A stretch of DNA of 64,000 nucleotides from M3007 sp044350425 (GCA_044350425.1 JBILHS010000004.1:1-64000); one strand, 5' to 3'; shown: positions 28,488 to 36,963, counted from the first letter of the stretch. Notes: a model not told the origin generated them from the letters alone. A program made the numbers and translations.

Positions 28488-29474
28488 ATGCAAAACGCCC
28501 AAACCCTGGTCCTGGAAACCATCAATGGTTTAATAGAAGAAAATCAGATCGAAAAAGCGCTCGACACCTTCAAAGATCTGGACAAACAATCTGACGCCGG
28601 AATCTGGCAGGATATCACGATGCAATACAGCAGGTACCACTCGGCACTGCAGGCACAAAATCAGGGCCGCATCGCTTTTGCCGAATTCGCCATGATCGAA
28701 AACCAGATCAAGTATGCGATCACTGAATTAATGAAAACCGTGCCCCGCAGAATTGAGCTAAACGCCAAGATCCACAGCATTGGGGCTTTTAACTTTGAGA
28801 TCCCCGATGAGGCAAGGCTTGAAAAACTTTTGGGACCTAAAAGCAATCTGCTCACAGTAGACTGGTTAGAAAAGGCACGTGCTGCAGCCAATGCCGTTTG
28901 CCGGGTGGTAAGTGGAGACGATGTGGGCACCGGATTCATCACCAAAGACGGCTATGTGTTCACCAACAACCACGTGATCCGTTCAGCCGAGGCGGCAAAG
29001 ACCACGCGTCTGGAATTCAATTTTGAAGTCGGCAAAACCGTAACCGCCTACCAGCTGGATGTCTCGGATTTTAAATCCAGTCCGCCAAATGAATTGGATT
29101 TCGCCCGGGTAAAAGTGATCGACCGGGCGGATGCACCGCTCAGCAACTGGGGGTTTGTTGAATTTGAGACCGAAACCCTACCACTCACTGGCGAAGATGT
29201 CACCATCATTCAACATCCCCTGGGCGGTGTAAAGAAATTCAAATCAGATGAGGTCTTGGGGCAGTTAAATCAGCACCTGTTTTATACCACTGAAACAGAA
29301 CCCGGAAGCAGCGGCTCTCCCGTGCTCAATAAAGAATGTAAAGTGATCGCCCTCCACCATGCCGGCAAAACCATGGCTGAAGGCGGACTCATCATCAACG
29401 CCAAAGGCGACAAAGCCGGCGCCAACCGGGGCATACTTTTTCGGGAAATTTTTGCATTTATTGGAAAAATGTGA
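28488..29474 (+). CDS. EAD-like N-terminal domain fused to a trypsin-like serine protease
   Basis: The 328-residue cytoplasmic protein (no signal peptide) has two parts. Residues ~1-85 form a helical domain, QYSRYHSALQAQNQGRIAFA and the end IENQIKYAITELMKTV, matching in pattern the N-terminus of the TIR protein next door and of the broken gene at 41592; the shared layout is R-x(8-9)-G-[IL]-x(3)-E-x(6-8)-I-x(3)-[IVL]-x-[ED]-[LM]. Residues ~125-328 are a chymotrypsin/trypsin-fold protease with H162 (FTNNHVIRSA), D204 (ELDFARV) and S275 (PGSSGSPV), a complete triad. Effector-associated domains (EADs) are known from predicted prokaryotic conflict systems, where they gather different effectors on one signal. 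Start ATG at 28488 lies 10 bases after nadK. Confidence 0.82.
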   Translation: MQNAQTLVLETINGLIEENQIEKALDTFKDLDKQSDAGIWQDITMQYSRYHSALQAQNQGRIAFAEFAMIENQIKYAITELMKTVPRRIELNAKIHSIGAFNFEIPDEARLEKLLGPKSNLLTVDWLEKARAAANAVCRVVSGDDVGTGFITKDGYVFTNNHVIRSAEAAKTTRLEFNFEVGKTVTAYQLDVSDFKSSPPNELDFARVKVIDRADAPLSNWGFVEFETETLPLTGEDVTIIQHPLGGVKKFKSDEVLGQLNQHLFYTTETEPGSSGSPVLNKECKVIALHHAGKTMAEGGLIINAKGDKAGANRGILFREIFAFIGKM

Positions 29475-29610
29475 TTAACATGGACAATTAGATCAATGTG
29501 GTCAATGGGGGACATTTGCCTGGATTGGTCACATTGAAAGCATCGGTAACATTAACCACATTGATCCAATTGACCATATTCAACACATTCAACACATTGA
29601 CCACATTATC
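29475..29610. repeat. GTGGTCAAT-class inverted repeat between the EAD-protease and EAD-TIR genes
   Basis: Direct units such as ATCAATGTGGTCAATGGG on the left and AACACATTGACCACATTATC on the right give a dispersed inverted repeat around a central TGCCTGGATTGGTCACATTG stretch. It stops within a few bases of the TIR gene ATG. It may be a hairpin that regulates or weakly terminates; no T-tract is present. Confidence 0.7.
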
Positions 29611-30330
29611 ATGATGATTGCTGATATTAAAAAAACGCTTGAGGAATTTTTGCAGTTATCAGAATCCGGCAAAGCCCTTCAATATATCCAGGGTTTGCTG
29701 CCGGAGGGGTCTGATAAGCGTACTCAGACCATTTTACTCGAAAGTCGTCTGGGGCAAGCCAACAAGGCCTTCCAAAATGGCCAGATCGATTTTAAGGAAC
29801 AGCAGTTGGTGCATGCGAATGTGGTTGCAGCCATCCTGGAAATGGCGAACAGTCTTACAGAAACCGATTTTGAAGCAAAGCGCCCTGGTACCGGACAGAT
29901 TCCAACGGCTGCGGTGCCTAAATTTGTGATCATATATGCTCCGGAAGATGAACCGCATTGTAAAATACTTAACCGGCACCTGAATGTGTTAAAGTTAATG
30001 AAAAAAATCCGGGTCTACAATGTGAATGAGACGCTCGCAACCGATCTGGTGGCTCAGGCAAAGGCAGAAATTGCCGATGCAGATTATCTTCTGGTACTCA
30101 TTACAGTCAATTTATTTAACGCTTCGGACTGGTTTGAAGTGATGTATAATGCCCTCGGAGAAGGTCGGCGAATGATCCCCATTCGGATCGAAAAAGCTGA
30201 TCTTGAGGGCACAGGACTAGAAAAATTGAAATCTTTACCTTCCATGGGAAAGGCTGTTTCTGAATGCGCAAACACCGATTCAGCCTATGCAGAAATCGTA
30301 TCTGAGTTAAAGAAGTTGTTACCTAAATGA
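29611..30330 (+). CDS. EAD-like N-terminal domain fused to a TIR domain
   Basis: The 239-residue protein has a helical domain at residues ~4-82 (RLGQANKAFQNGQIDFKEQQ, VVAAILEMANSL) that resembles the one on the protease next door, then a linker, then a TIR domain (residues ~103-235). TIR features: KFVIIYAPED strand A, then a conserved E176 within SDWFEVMYNAL, as in NAD-cleaving TIRs, and MIPIRIEKADLEG as the late strand. Such TIRs degrade NAD+ or make NAD-derived signals when assembled. The order nadK, EAD-protease, EAD-TIR hints at a link to NAD metabolism; this is inference. No transmembrane segment or signal peptide was seen, so the product should be cytoplasmic. Confidence 0.8.
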   Translation: MMIADIKKTLEEFLQLSESGKALQYIQGLLPEGSDKRTQTILLESRLGQANKAFQNGQIDFKEQQLVHANVVAAILEMANSLTETDFEAKRPGTGQIPTAAVPKFVIIYAPEDEPHCKILNRHLNVLKLMKKIRVYNVNETLATDLVAQAKAEIADADYLLVLITVNLFNASDWFEVMYNALGEGRRMIPIRIEKADLEGTGLEKLKSLPSMGKAVSECANTDSAYAEIVSELKKLLPK

Positions 30331-30349
30331 CGAAATTTCATTCTACTCC

Positions 30350-30378
30350 TTTGATTTCCCCTGTATTCTGTACATTTG
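30350..30378 (+). promoter_or_regulatory. Bacteroidota-type promoter for secDF
   Basis: TTG (30351-30353), a 17-base spacer and TACATTTG (30371-30378) match the TTG-N17-TAnnTTTG consensus. It lies about 158 bases before the secDF start, which leaves a long 5' leader. Confidence 0.75.
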
Positions 30379-30535
30379 CGGACTTTTTTCGGAAAGGAAG
30401 GGATTTTCGTGCGTGTTAGCCAGTGGAAAAGTTTGCTTTTTAAACCAAAAACCATGGGTCAGACACTTTAAAATACTAGAATACCCCAATCCTTAAACAC
30501 CCGCTCATTCAATAACTCACTTATTTTTAAGAGGT

Positions 30536-33500
30536 ATGCAAAGCAAAGGCGTAGTACGTTTTTTCCTCATTGCACTCACTATCGTGTGCCTGTACCAGTA
30601 CCTGCTCGTCCTGCCGACGAACAGCATTGAATCCGATGCGCGAGCCTACGCGACCGATTGTTCTGGCAAAAACCCCGGACTTGGCTGGCAAGGATGCTAT
30701 GCCCAGTATCTGGATTCACTTTCAACAGAGACGGTCTTTGAAATTCCGCTCATCAAAAAATTCACCTATGCAGATCTGAAGAAAAGCCAATTGGCGATGG
30801 GTCTTGACCTAAAAGGTGGCATGAGCGTATTGCTTCAGGTGGATCTGAGCGATTTTTTGAAAAGCCTTTCGGGTAATAGCACCGATCCGGCTTTCGCTAA
30901 AGCGCTTGCCCGTGCCGCTGAACTTCAAAAAACGCAGCAAGGTGATTACATCAGCCTTTTTGCGCAGGCCTGGAAGGAAGTCGGTGAAGGCCGCACCCTG
31001 GCCTCTATTTTTGCCCGTAATGAGGCCAGTGGGATCAAATTCGATGCTCCGGACGCCGATGCGATCAACACCATCCGTACCCTTGCAAACGGCACGGTGG
31101 GTGAGACGTACAAGCGCCTCAAACAGCGTATCGACAAATTGGGTGTGGTACAGCCCAACGTTAGCCTGGATGCATCCCGCGACCTGATCCAGGTTGAGCT
31201 GCCTGGCATTGACAACCCAAAACGTGCCCGCGAAATGCTCCAGGGACAGGCGAAACTGGAGTTCTGGGAAACCTATCGCATTCAGGACGAAGGTGTGATC
31301 CAGGGTTTCACCGCTGCTGACGATCTGCTTAAAACCAGTCAGGCTGCTGTAAGCGGACAGGTGATCGAGAAAGACACCGTATATAACTATCCTACAGGCG
31401 CTGATGGACGGCCTGACAGCACCCAGCCAAAAGTACCGGTGATTACAGACCGTTTGAACAATGATTCTGTAGCCGGTCCACTGATCTCCCGCATGAGCCT
31501 GAACGGCCAGGGTGGTTCTGTTTTGGCATGGGTGGACAAGAACAAAATGAAGACCATCGACGAGTACCTCAGCCGTGAAGACGTAAAGGCAAAATTCCCT
31601 GCTGATATGGCATTCCGCTGGAGCCGCAAGCCAGTGGATGATGCTCAGGGTACCACAGAAAGCCTGAATGGCAAATACGAACTGTATGCGGTTAAGAAGC
31701 GCTCTGGTTCTGACAATGCTCCGTTGGACGGTTCTGTCGTCACTTCTGCCCGTGCCGATCCTGACCCAACCAGCGGTGACATTCAGGTAAGCCTGCAGAT
31801 GAACAATGACGGCGCTAAGATCTGGGCCGACATGACCACTAAATGTGCCAACAATGGCAACCGTGAAGTTGCGATCCTGCTGGACGATGAAGTGGTATCT
31901 GCTCCACGTGTGATTAACCCGATCACCGGTGGTAGCACCTCCATCACAGGCGGTTTCAAACTGGAAGAAGCGCAGGACCTTGCGCAGATCCTGCAGGTGG
32001 GTAAACTACCTGCGCGTACTAAAATTGTACAGGAAAGCCAGGTGGGTCCATCCCTGGGTGCTGAGAACATCAACAAGTCCCTGACCACAATGATTCTGTC
32101 TGTGTTGTTTCTATGTGCATTCATGGTACTGTACTACAACAAAGGTGGCTGGATCAGTGTGATCGCGTTGCTTGCGAACATCTTTTTCATTCTGGGCACG
32201 CTGGCTTCTATGGGTACGGTACTCACGTTGCCTGGTATTGCCGGTATCGTACTTACCCTGGCCGCTGCAGTGGATGCGAACGTTATCATTTATGAACGTA
32301 TCCGGGAAGAATTACGCAATGGCTTAGCCATGGCAAAAGCCGTAACAACGGGCTTTACCCGCGCCCTTCCTGCTATTTTGGATGCGAACGCAACGATGAT
32401 CCTTACGGCATTTGTATTGATCTATTTCGGTCTGGGTCCGATCAAGGGTTTTGGTACGGTACTGTTTATCGGTATTGTATGTTCGATGTTCACCGCAGTA
32501 TTGGTGGGTCGTTACATCACCGAATGGTGGATTGAAAAAGGACGCGATATCAACTACAGCCGTCCATGGTCTGAAAACTGGCTGGTCGGTTTCCATTACG
32601 ATTGGATCGGAAAACGTAAGTATGCTTATGGTTTCTCGCTCGCTATTATCGCGATCGGTGTTGCTTCGTTCTTCGCGCGTGGTTTTGAATTGGGTGTTGA
32701 CTTTAAAGGTGGCTATTCTTACAACGTGCAGTTTGACAAGCCCGTTGATGTGGAAGCCCTGCGTGGTCCTCTGACCACCGCATTGGGTGGCAACCCGATC
32801 ATCAAGGCCGTAAATACCGCAAATACCTTCAATATCACTACTTCTTATCTCATTGACGAGCAAGGTGGTGACGTGGTGGATCGTGTAACTGCAAAGCTAC
32901 ACGAAGGCATTACTGCCGCTGGTGTTTCCTCCGACCTGGAGGCATTCAAAAACACCAGCAGCACAGGTACCCACATCGTTTCTTCGAGCCAGGTGAGTGC
33001 TACTGTGGCGGACGATATCCGGAACTCCTCCTTCATGGCAGGGATCTGGGCCCTGGGCCTGATCTTCCTGTTCTTATTGATCCGTTTCCGTCGCTGGCAA
33101 TTCTCGCTCGGCGCAGTACTTTCCCTGCTGCACGATGCCCTGATCATGCTTACTTTCTTTACATTGTTGCATGGTATTGTGCCTTTCTCTCTGGAGATCG
33201 ACCAGGCCATCATCGCTTGTATTCTGACCGTGATCGGCTTCTCTGTGAACGATACCGTGATTGTATATGACCGTATTCGTGAGTTCATGTCCACTTTTGC
33301 AGGTCGCAAGAAAGAAGAAGTATTCAACATGGCCATCAATACCACCCTGAGCCGTACCCTGATCACTTCAGGTACCGTGTTTATTGTGGTACTGTTGCTG
33401 TTCCTCTTTGGCGGTGGTGCGATCAAAGGCTTTGCCTTTGGTATGCTGATCGGTGTACTTTTTGGCACGTATTCCTCCATCTTTGTGGCTTCTGCATTGG

Positions 33501-33607
33501 TGGTAGATTTCACCAAAGAGGATGTGATCAACAGCAAAGTTGTTCATTCTCACGCCGCTACTCCTTCCGTGGAAAAGCCAGCCAAGGTCAAAAAAGAAAA
33601 GGTTTAA
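30536..33607 (+). CDS. secDF: Fused SecDF protein-export subunit
   Basis: The 1023-residue membrane protein joins SecD and SecF, which use the proton motive force to help pull proteins out through SecYEG. An N-terminal TM helix (VVRFFLIALTIVCLYQYLLV) is followed by a periplasmic domain with MGLDLKGGMSVLLQV, and then six membrane segments with VIIYERIREEL. The SecF half has a second ELGVDFKGGYSYNV start and VIVYDRIREFMS. The end is a charged tail (EKPAKVKKEKV). The fused form with length ~1000 is usual for Bacteroidota. A strong terminator follows at 33632, so it is a single-gene unit. Confidence 0.98.
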   Translation: MQSKGVVRFFLIALTIVCLYQYLLVLPTNSIESDARAYATDCSGKNPGLGWQGCYAQYLDSLSTETVFEIPLIKKFTYADLKKSQLAMGLDLKGGMSVLLQVDLSDFLKSLSGNSTDPAFAKALARAAELQKTQQGDYISLFAQAWKEVGEGRTLASIFARNEASGIKFDAPDADAINTIRTLANGTVGETYKRLKQRIDKLGVVQPNVSLDASRDLIQVELPGIDNPKRAREMLQGQAKLEFWETYRIQDEGVIQGFTAADDLLKTSQAAVSGQVIEKDTVYNYPTGADGRPDSTQPKVPVITDRLNNDSVAGPLISRMSLNGQGGSVLAWVDKNKMKTIDEYLSREDVKAKFPADMAFRWSRKPVDDAQGTTESLNGKYELYAVKKRSGSDNAPLDGSVVTSARADPDPTSGDIQVSLQMNNDGAKIWADMTTKCANNGNREVAILLDDEVVSAPRVINPITGGSTSITGGFKLEEAQDLAQILQVGKLPARTKIVQESQVGPSLGAENINKSLTTMILSVLFLCAFMVLYYNKGGWISVIALLANIFFILGTLASMGTVLTLPGIAGIVLTLAAAVDANVIIYERIREELRNGLAMAKAVTTGFTRALPAILDANATMILTAFVLIYFGLGPIKGFGTVLFIGIVCSMFTAVLVGRYITEWWIEKGRDINYSRPWSENWLVGFHYDWIGKRKYAYGFSLAIIAIGVASFFARGFELGVDFKGGYSYNVQFDKPVDVEALRGPLTTALGGNPIIKAVNTANTFNITTSYLIDEQGGDVVDRVTAKLHEGITAAGVSSDLEAFKNTSSTGTHIVSSSQVSATVADDIRNSSFMAGIWALGLIFLFLLIRFRRWQFSLGAVLSLLHDALIMLTFFTLLHGIVPFSLEIDQAIIACILTVIGFSVNDTVIVYDRIREFMSTFAGRKKEEVFNMAINTTLSRTLITSGTVFIVVLLLFLFGGGAIKGFAFGMLIGVLFGTYSSIFVASALVVDFTKEDVINSKVVHSHAATPSVEKPAKVKKEKV

Positions 33608-33631
33608 TGCTGGCCAACAGAATTTAGATAA

Positions 33632-33668
33632 AAAAAACCCTGCTCACAATGTGAGCAGGGTTTTTTTT
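33632..33668 (+). terminator. Rho-independent terminator after secDF
   Basis: ACCCTGCTCACA pairs with TGTGAGCAGGGT over a 2-base turn and is followed by eight T residues. It is only ~24 bases after the secDF stop, which ends the unit sharply. Confidence 0.93.
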
Positions 33669-33787
33669 ATTTAACGCTTACCTAATACCTTTAGCCTGAA
33701 ATTTACGCCATGAATTGATTTATTTCCGGCAAACAGTCTAGATTTGCCGGAGCTATTCTTACATTTAAATCAAAACTCAACTATCTC

Positions 33788-34165
33788 ATGAACGCATTTT
33801 TATCGCTGGGCCGTTGGATCTTCGCTATTCCATTTGCCATTCTGGGACTCATCAATTTCCTGAGTACTAAAACAATGGTCGAATCTTTCGTCCCGAATTA
33901 TATGCCGGCTCCTGAAGTTTGGGTATACCTGGGAGGCATTGGTCTGGTCGCCGCTTCCATTAGTATGCTCACTGGCAAATACGATAAACTTGCATGCACC
34001 TTGTTGGCTATTTACCTGCTTTTTATGGTAGCCCTGGTACACCTTCCTGCCAGTATGGCCGGCAGCATCAGCGCACAGTTTCTGTTGTTTAAAGATATGG
34101 CACTCGCCGGAGCGGCCATGATGTATGCACAAAGCTTGGCAAAAGATCGGTCGGTGATCGGATAA
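33788..34165 (+). CDS. DoxX family membrane protein
   Basis: The 125-residue product has four membrane segments (about residues 7-26, 41-60, 68-88 and 95-117) and the GWIFAIPFAILGLINF-like start of the DoxX family. DoxX-type proteins are small inner-membrane proteins tied to quinone or respiratory chemistry in some species, but the role of this clade is not known. It is alone on its transcript; a candidate -7 box TAGATTTG at 33739-33746 has a TTG 21 bases upstream. It begins about 180 bases after the secDF stop and is followed by a structured, terminator-ended leader region. Confidence 0.8.
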   Translation: MNAFLSLGRWIFAIPFAILGLINFLSTKTMVESFVPNYMPAPEVWVYLGGIGLVAASISMLTGKYDKLACTLLAIYLLFMVALVHLPASMAGSISAQFLLFKDMALAGAAMMYAQSLAKDRSVIG

Positions 34166-34215
34166 TCCTTCATGCTTGTAAATTTTGAAAGAAAAGTTTG
34201 TGTTTACCCCTGAAG

Positions 34216-34338
34216 TTTCGACATTCGCGGCGAATTATTTCCCGAGATAGCCGGGACAGTTAACCAATCTAGCTTATCAATCCATTCTATTGTATGAACA
34301 GCGTCGGCTGCTGAAAAGCAGTCGTCGCTTTTTTTTTG
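34216..34338 (+). ncRNA. Candidate structured leader or small RNA ending in a terminator
   Basis: Three hairpins stand in a row: ATTCG/CGAAT (34223-34235), CCCG/CGGG around AGATAGC (34241-34255), and the long stem GCGTCGGCTGCT / AGCAGTCGTCGC around GAAA (34301-34328), followed by a run of T. It lies ~100 bases upstream of the MFS gene and ~50 bases after the DoxX gene. It could be an attenuator-type leader of the transporter or an independent small RNA. I could not match it to a known riboswitch class. Confidence 0.4.
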
Positions 34339-34436
34339 TAAAAAACTGCATCGTATGAAACCTTTTCTGCCGGTTTCCGCTTGTTCCCTCTTTTAGCCCT
34401 ATCCCCCGAACCCTATCCACAACACCCCACCTGGCT

Positions 34437-35663
34437 ATGCTGCAACAATTTTACAACCATTGGCTCAACTCCTACCGCGGTATTCCAAGAGTGATCTGGT
34501 ACATTTCAATCGTAAGCCTCGTCAACCGCTGCGGTGCCTTTGTGATCTCCTTTTTGGCATTATATATGACCAAAAAACTGGGTTTTCCCCTCGAACAAGC
34601 AGGCTATGTCTTGACCTGCTTTGGAGTTGGAGCACTCATCGGGGCTTTTACAGGAGGTAAACTGACCGACAAACTGGGCTACCACCCCATTCAGTTCTGG
34701 AGTCTCCTGATCAATGGTCTGATACTCTTGCTCATGATGCTGGTGCGGGACATCTGGGTCATGGGTTTGGCTGTATTCGCCATGAGTTTTTCTTCGGAGG
34801 TGTTCCGGCCGGCCAACTCGGTGGCGATGGCTCAACACTGCGAACCGCATACCCGCACCCGCTCTATTTCACTGTATAGAATGGCCGTAAACCTTGGATG
34901 GACCCTCGCACCCGCCCTGGGGGGCATGTTAGTTGCTTTTGGATGGGAATGGCTTTTTTGGGTGGATGGCCTGACCTGTATAGCTGCAGCCTTTACGCTG
35001 CTTTGGCTGTTGCCACGCCAGGCTCCGGTGCGAAGCGTTCCAAATAATGAAGAGACTGGAGCAACAGAAGTAGTTCAAATTGCCACCATTTCTCCCTATC
35101 GCGACCGAAATTTTGTGCTGTTCGCGTTGCTGACCATGCTGGGCGCAGTGGTTTTTATGCAAATCCTGTGGACAATACCTTTATTTTGGGAAAAAACCTA
35201 TGCCTGGTCAGAGGGGCAGATCGGAAAAATGCTGGCCCTCAACGGCCTGTTGGTATTTTTTATTGAAATGCCGTTGGTACATCGACTCGAAGGTAGAAAT
35301 CGAAGCCTTGGGTATGTACGTTTTGGATTGATCCTTTATGCACTGTCCTTTGCCTTTTGCCTGCTGCCTGCGGGAATTTTTCCTGCATTGATGTTCATCG
35401 TGATGATTTCATTTGGCGAAATGTTCGTGATGCCGTTCAGCAGCAATTTTGTTTTTGGGCGTTCGGAAGGAAGTAAACAGGGGCAATATATGGCACTTTA
35501 TACCATGTCCTATTCTGTAGCCAATATCATTGCGCCGTTTGTAGGCACCCAGGTTATTGCCAACTGGGGATATGCTACACTTTGGTATTTGGTGATCGGC
35601 TTAGCACTCATCACTTGCCTTGGTTTTGGATTAATGAGCGGGCAAAAGTTTCAAGTTAATTAG
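34437..35663 (+). CDS. MFS transporter (MdtH-type)
   Basis: The 408-residue product has twelve predicted membrane segments and the MFS loop-2-3 signature as GGKLTDKLGYHPI (residues ~73-85). The first segment is at IWYISIVSLVNRCGAFVISFLALYM and the last ends in LITCLGFGLMSG. The closest style is a multidrug/H+ antiporter of the MdtH/YitZ type, but the substrate cannot be told from sequence. A terminator-bearing leader lies upstream and the region after the stop is a convergent repeat element. Confidence 0.85.
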   Translation: MLQQFYNHWLNSYRGIPRVIWYISIVSLVNRCGAFVISFLALYMTKKLGFPLEQAGYVLTCFGVGALIGAFTGGKLTDKLGYHPIQFWSLLINGLILLLMMLVRDIWVMGLAVFAMSFSSEVFRPANSVAMAQHCEPHTRTRSISLYRMAVNLGWTLAPALGGMLVAFGWEWLFWVDGLTCIAAAFTLLWLLPRQAPVRSVPNNEETGATEVVQIATISPYRDRNFVLFALLTMLGAVVFMQILWTIPLFWEKTYAWSEGQIGKMLALNGLLVFFIEMPLVHRLEGRNRSLGYVRFGLILYALSFAFCLLPAGIFPALMFIVMISFGEMFVMPFSSNFVFGRSEGSKQGQYMALYTMSYSVANIIAPFVGTQVIANWGYATLWYLVIGLALITCLGFGLMSGQKFQVN

Positions 35664-35811
35664 TTAAAAGTGGGCAAGTTTCAAGTTGAAAGTCAAAAGT
35701 GGGCGAGTTTCAAGTTAAAAGTGATGAGCTTGAAACTTGCCCACTTTTAACATGAAACTTGCCCACTTTTAACTTTTAACTTGCCCACTTGAAACTTGCC
35801 CACTTTTAACT
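35664..35811. repeat. AAAAGTGGGCAAGTTTCAAGTT-class inverted repeats between convergent genes
   Basis: Units AAAAGTGGGCAAGTTTCAAGTT on the left are answered by CTTGAAACTTGCCCACTTTTAA on the right, repeated several times. The element fills the gap between the MFS gene (plus) and the barrel gene (minus) and can fold into long hairpins on both strands, which is typical of a bidirectional terminator-like function. It is the best example of the class. Confidence 0.85.
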
Positions 35812-36405
35812 TTATCTGTCCCGATCCGCCTTAAGGTTAAGGAACATCTTGAATCCGAAGTTAACTCCGATGATCTTGGAGTTCACAAAGTAGTTTCCGT
35901 CCAGAAAGACCTCTGTGTTTTTGAACACGTCCCGGATGAAAAAATAACCCAGTTCTACGCCCAAGGTTACGTCAAACTTCTCCGGCGCAACTCCTTCCGG
36001 CTCCAGTGCCTCTGAAATGAAGGCGTACCGAACACCCGCCTTTCCCATTGCTGTAAACGCTTTTGATTTTGTCTTACTGCATTGATTGCCATTGGTACGG
36101 AACTTACCCGCCCCCACCTCAAGCAGAGCATAAGGTGTCGTCACAAAAGTATTTTCCACATCTTTGGATTGTGGGTCCATGCTAAATACGGCGCCGCCAC
36201 CGATCCGGGCAGTGCTCCAGTGGGTAGCCACGTTCATGGCAGTACCAATTCCCACTCCAATTCGGTTGGCCACCAAGGTTACATCCGGCGCTGCAAGATG
36301 AACCACCGGAATATCAAGAAAAAGACGAGGCCCTGTAGCATATTGTGCGTGGGCGAGAGAAACAAATGCTGCAAACGCAGCGAAGAGAAGAAAGGATTTT
36401 TTCAT
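35812..36405 (-). CDS. Outer-membrane beta-barrel protein
   Basis: The 197-residue product (start ATG 36403-36405, MKKSFLLFAAFAAFVSLAHAQ) has a signal peptide, and alternating polar/hydrophobic strands from TLVANRIGVGIGTAMN to NVNFGFKMFLNL. An earlier TTG at 36415-36417 also starts the reading frame but would place four extra residues before the signal peptide. No enzymatic residues were recognised; it is an outer-membrane porin/PorT-like barrel with unknown cargo. It converges on the MFS gene. Confidence 0.75.
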   Translation of the reverse strand: MKKSFLLFAAFAAFVSLAHAQYATGPRLFLDIPVVHLAAPDVTLVANRIGVGIGTAMNVATHWSTARIGGGAVFSMDPQSKDVENTFVTTPYALLEVGAGKFRTNGNQCSKTKSKAFTAMGKAGVRYAFISEALEPEGVAPEKFDVTLGVELGYFFIRDVFKNTEVFLDGNYFVNSKIIGVNFGFKMFLNLKADRDR

Positions 36406-36561
36406 GAAAATTGTCAATTTTTCGTGTGAATTTCAGGGGGCAAGATACCTTGTTCTGGCAATTTCGCTGCCCGACAGATTTCGAATGCACATTTATTGCA
36501 TATTTCAATATAGGATATTTAATTTTATTGAAAAAAAGAACATTAAAACTAAATTTAATAA

Positions 36562-36930
36562 TTTTATCAGATAATAATTTCAAATCAACAGCTTTCATCA
36601 AAACGTGTCAAAGGTAAAAACCTGAAAAGACCATTACTTTTCACCCTTTCATCTTCTTCAAAACATTATGAATACCAAATTATTGCTTGCGACAAAGACG
36701 GCGCAATTGCCGGCGTAATCATTAGTTTCCTAATTTCTCTCAGTTTCGATCCGGGCCAATACAGCATGTTAAAAATGTGGAATGACAGCACCAGACTTGT
36801 TTTTGCCCCCATTACCAAGGGTATTTACGGAGTCGTTGTAGGTGGTGCAATTGGTTGGGATTTACGATTACTATTTTTTCGACCCAAAAAAGGCACAAAT
36901 CATCCTTTCTTCGGGTCAAAAAAATCGTAA
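36562..36930 (+). other. Unstarted open frame, possibly a remnant or a small protein from 36766
   Basis: In the 562-base gap 36406-36967 there is an open frame on the plus strand with a readable stretch YEYQIIACDKDGAIAGVII and a Gly-rich GVVVGGAIGWDLRLLFF membrane-like part. No ATG, GTG or TTG gives a plausible start before the readable part; the first in-frame ATG is at 36766 (54 codons left). The rest of the gap shows no coding signal. It may be a decayed membrane-protein gene. I cannot say more. Confidence 0.25.
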
Positions 36931-36935
36931 ATCCC
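36857..36935. repeat. Long inverted repeat before ftcD
   Basis: GGGATTTACGATT...TTTTTTCGACCC pairs with GGGTCAAAAAAATCGTAAATCCC across a ~27-base loop. A tandem AAATCCC unit (three copies) follows to 36949. It sits directly upstream of ftcD and could be a transcript hairpin or an operator. Confidence 0.65.
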
Positions 36936-36955
36936 AAATCCCAAATCCCATTTTC

Positions 36956-36963
36956 TACCTTTG
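36956..36963 (+). promoter_or_regulatory. Candidate -7 element TACCTTTG of ftcD, placing the start at or near the ATG
   Basis: TACCTTTG (36956-36963) is only 4 bases before the ftcD ATG (36968). If this is the -7 element, the start of transcription falls on the start codon, so ftcD would be leaderless. The TTG element at ~17 bases upstream is not obvious. Confidence 0.4.

Noticed and set aside
35664..35811. CRISPR array
   Set aside because: The repeats are short, degenerate, inverted as well as direct and lack regular spacers; no cas genes occur in the window.
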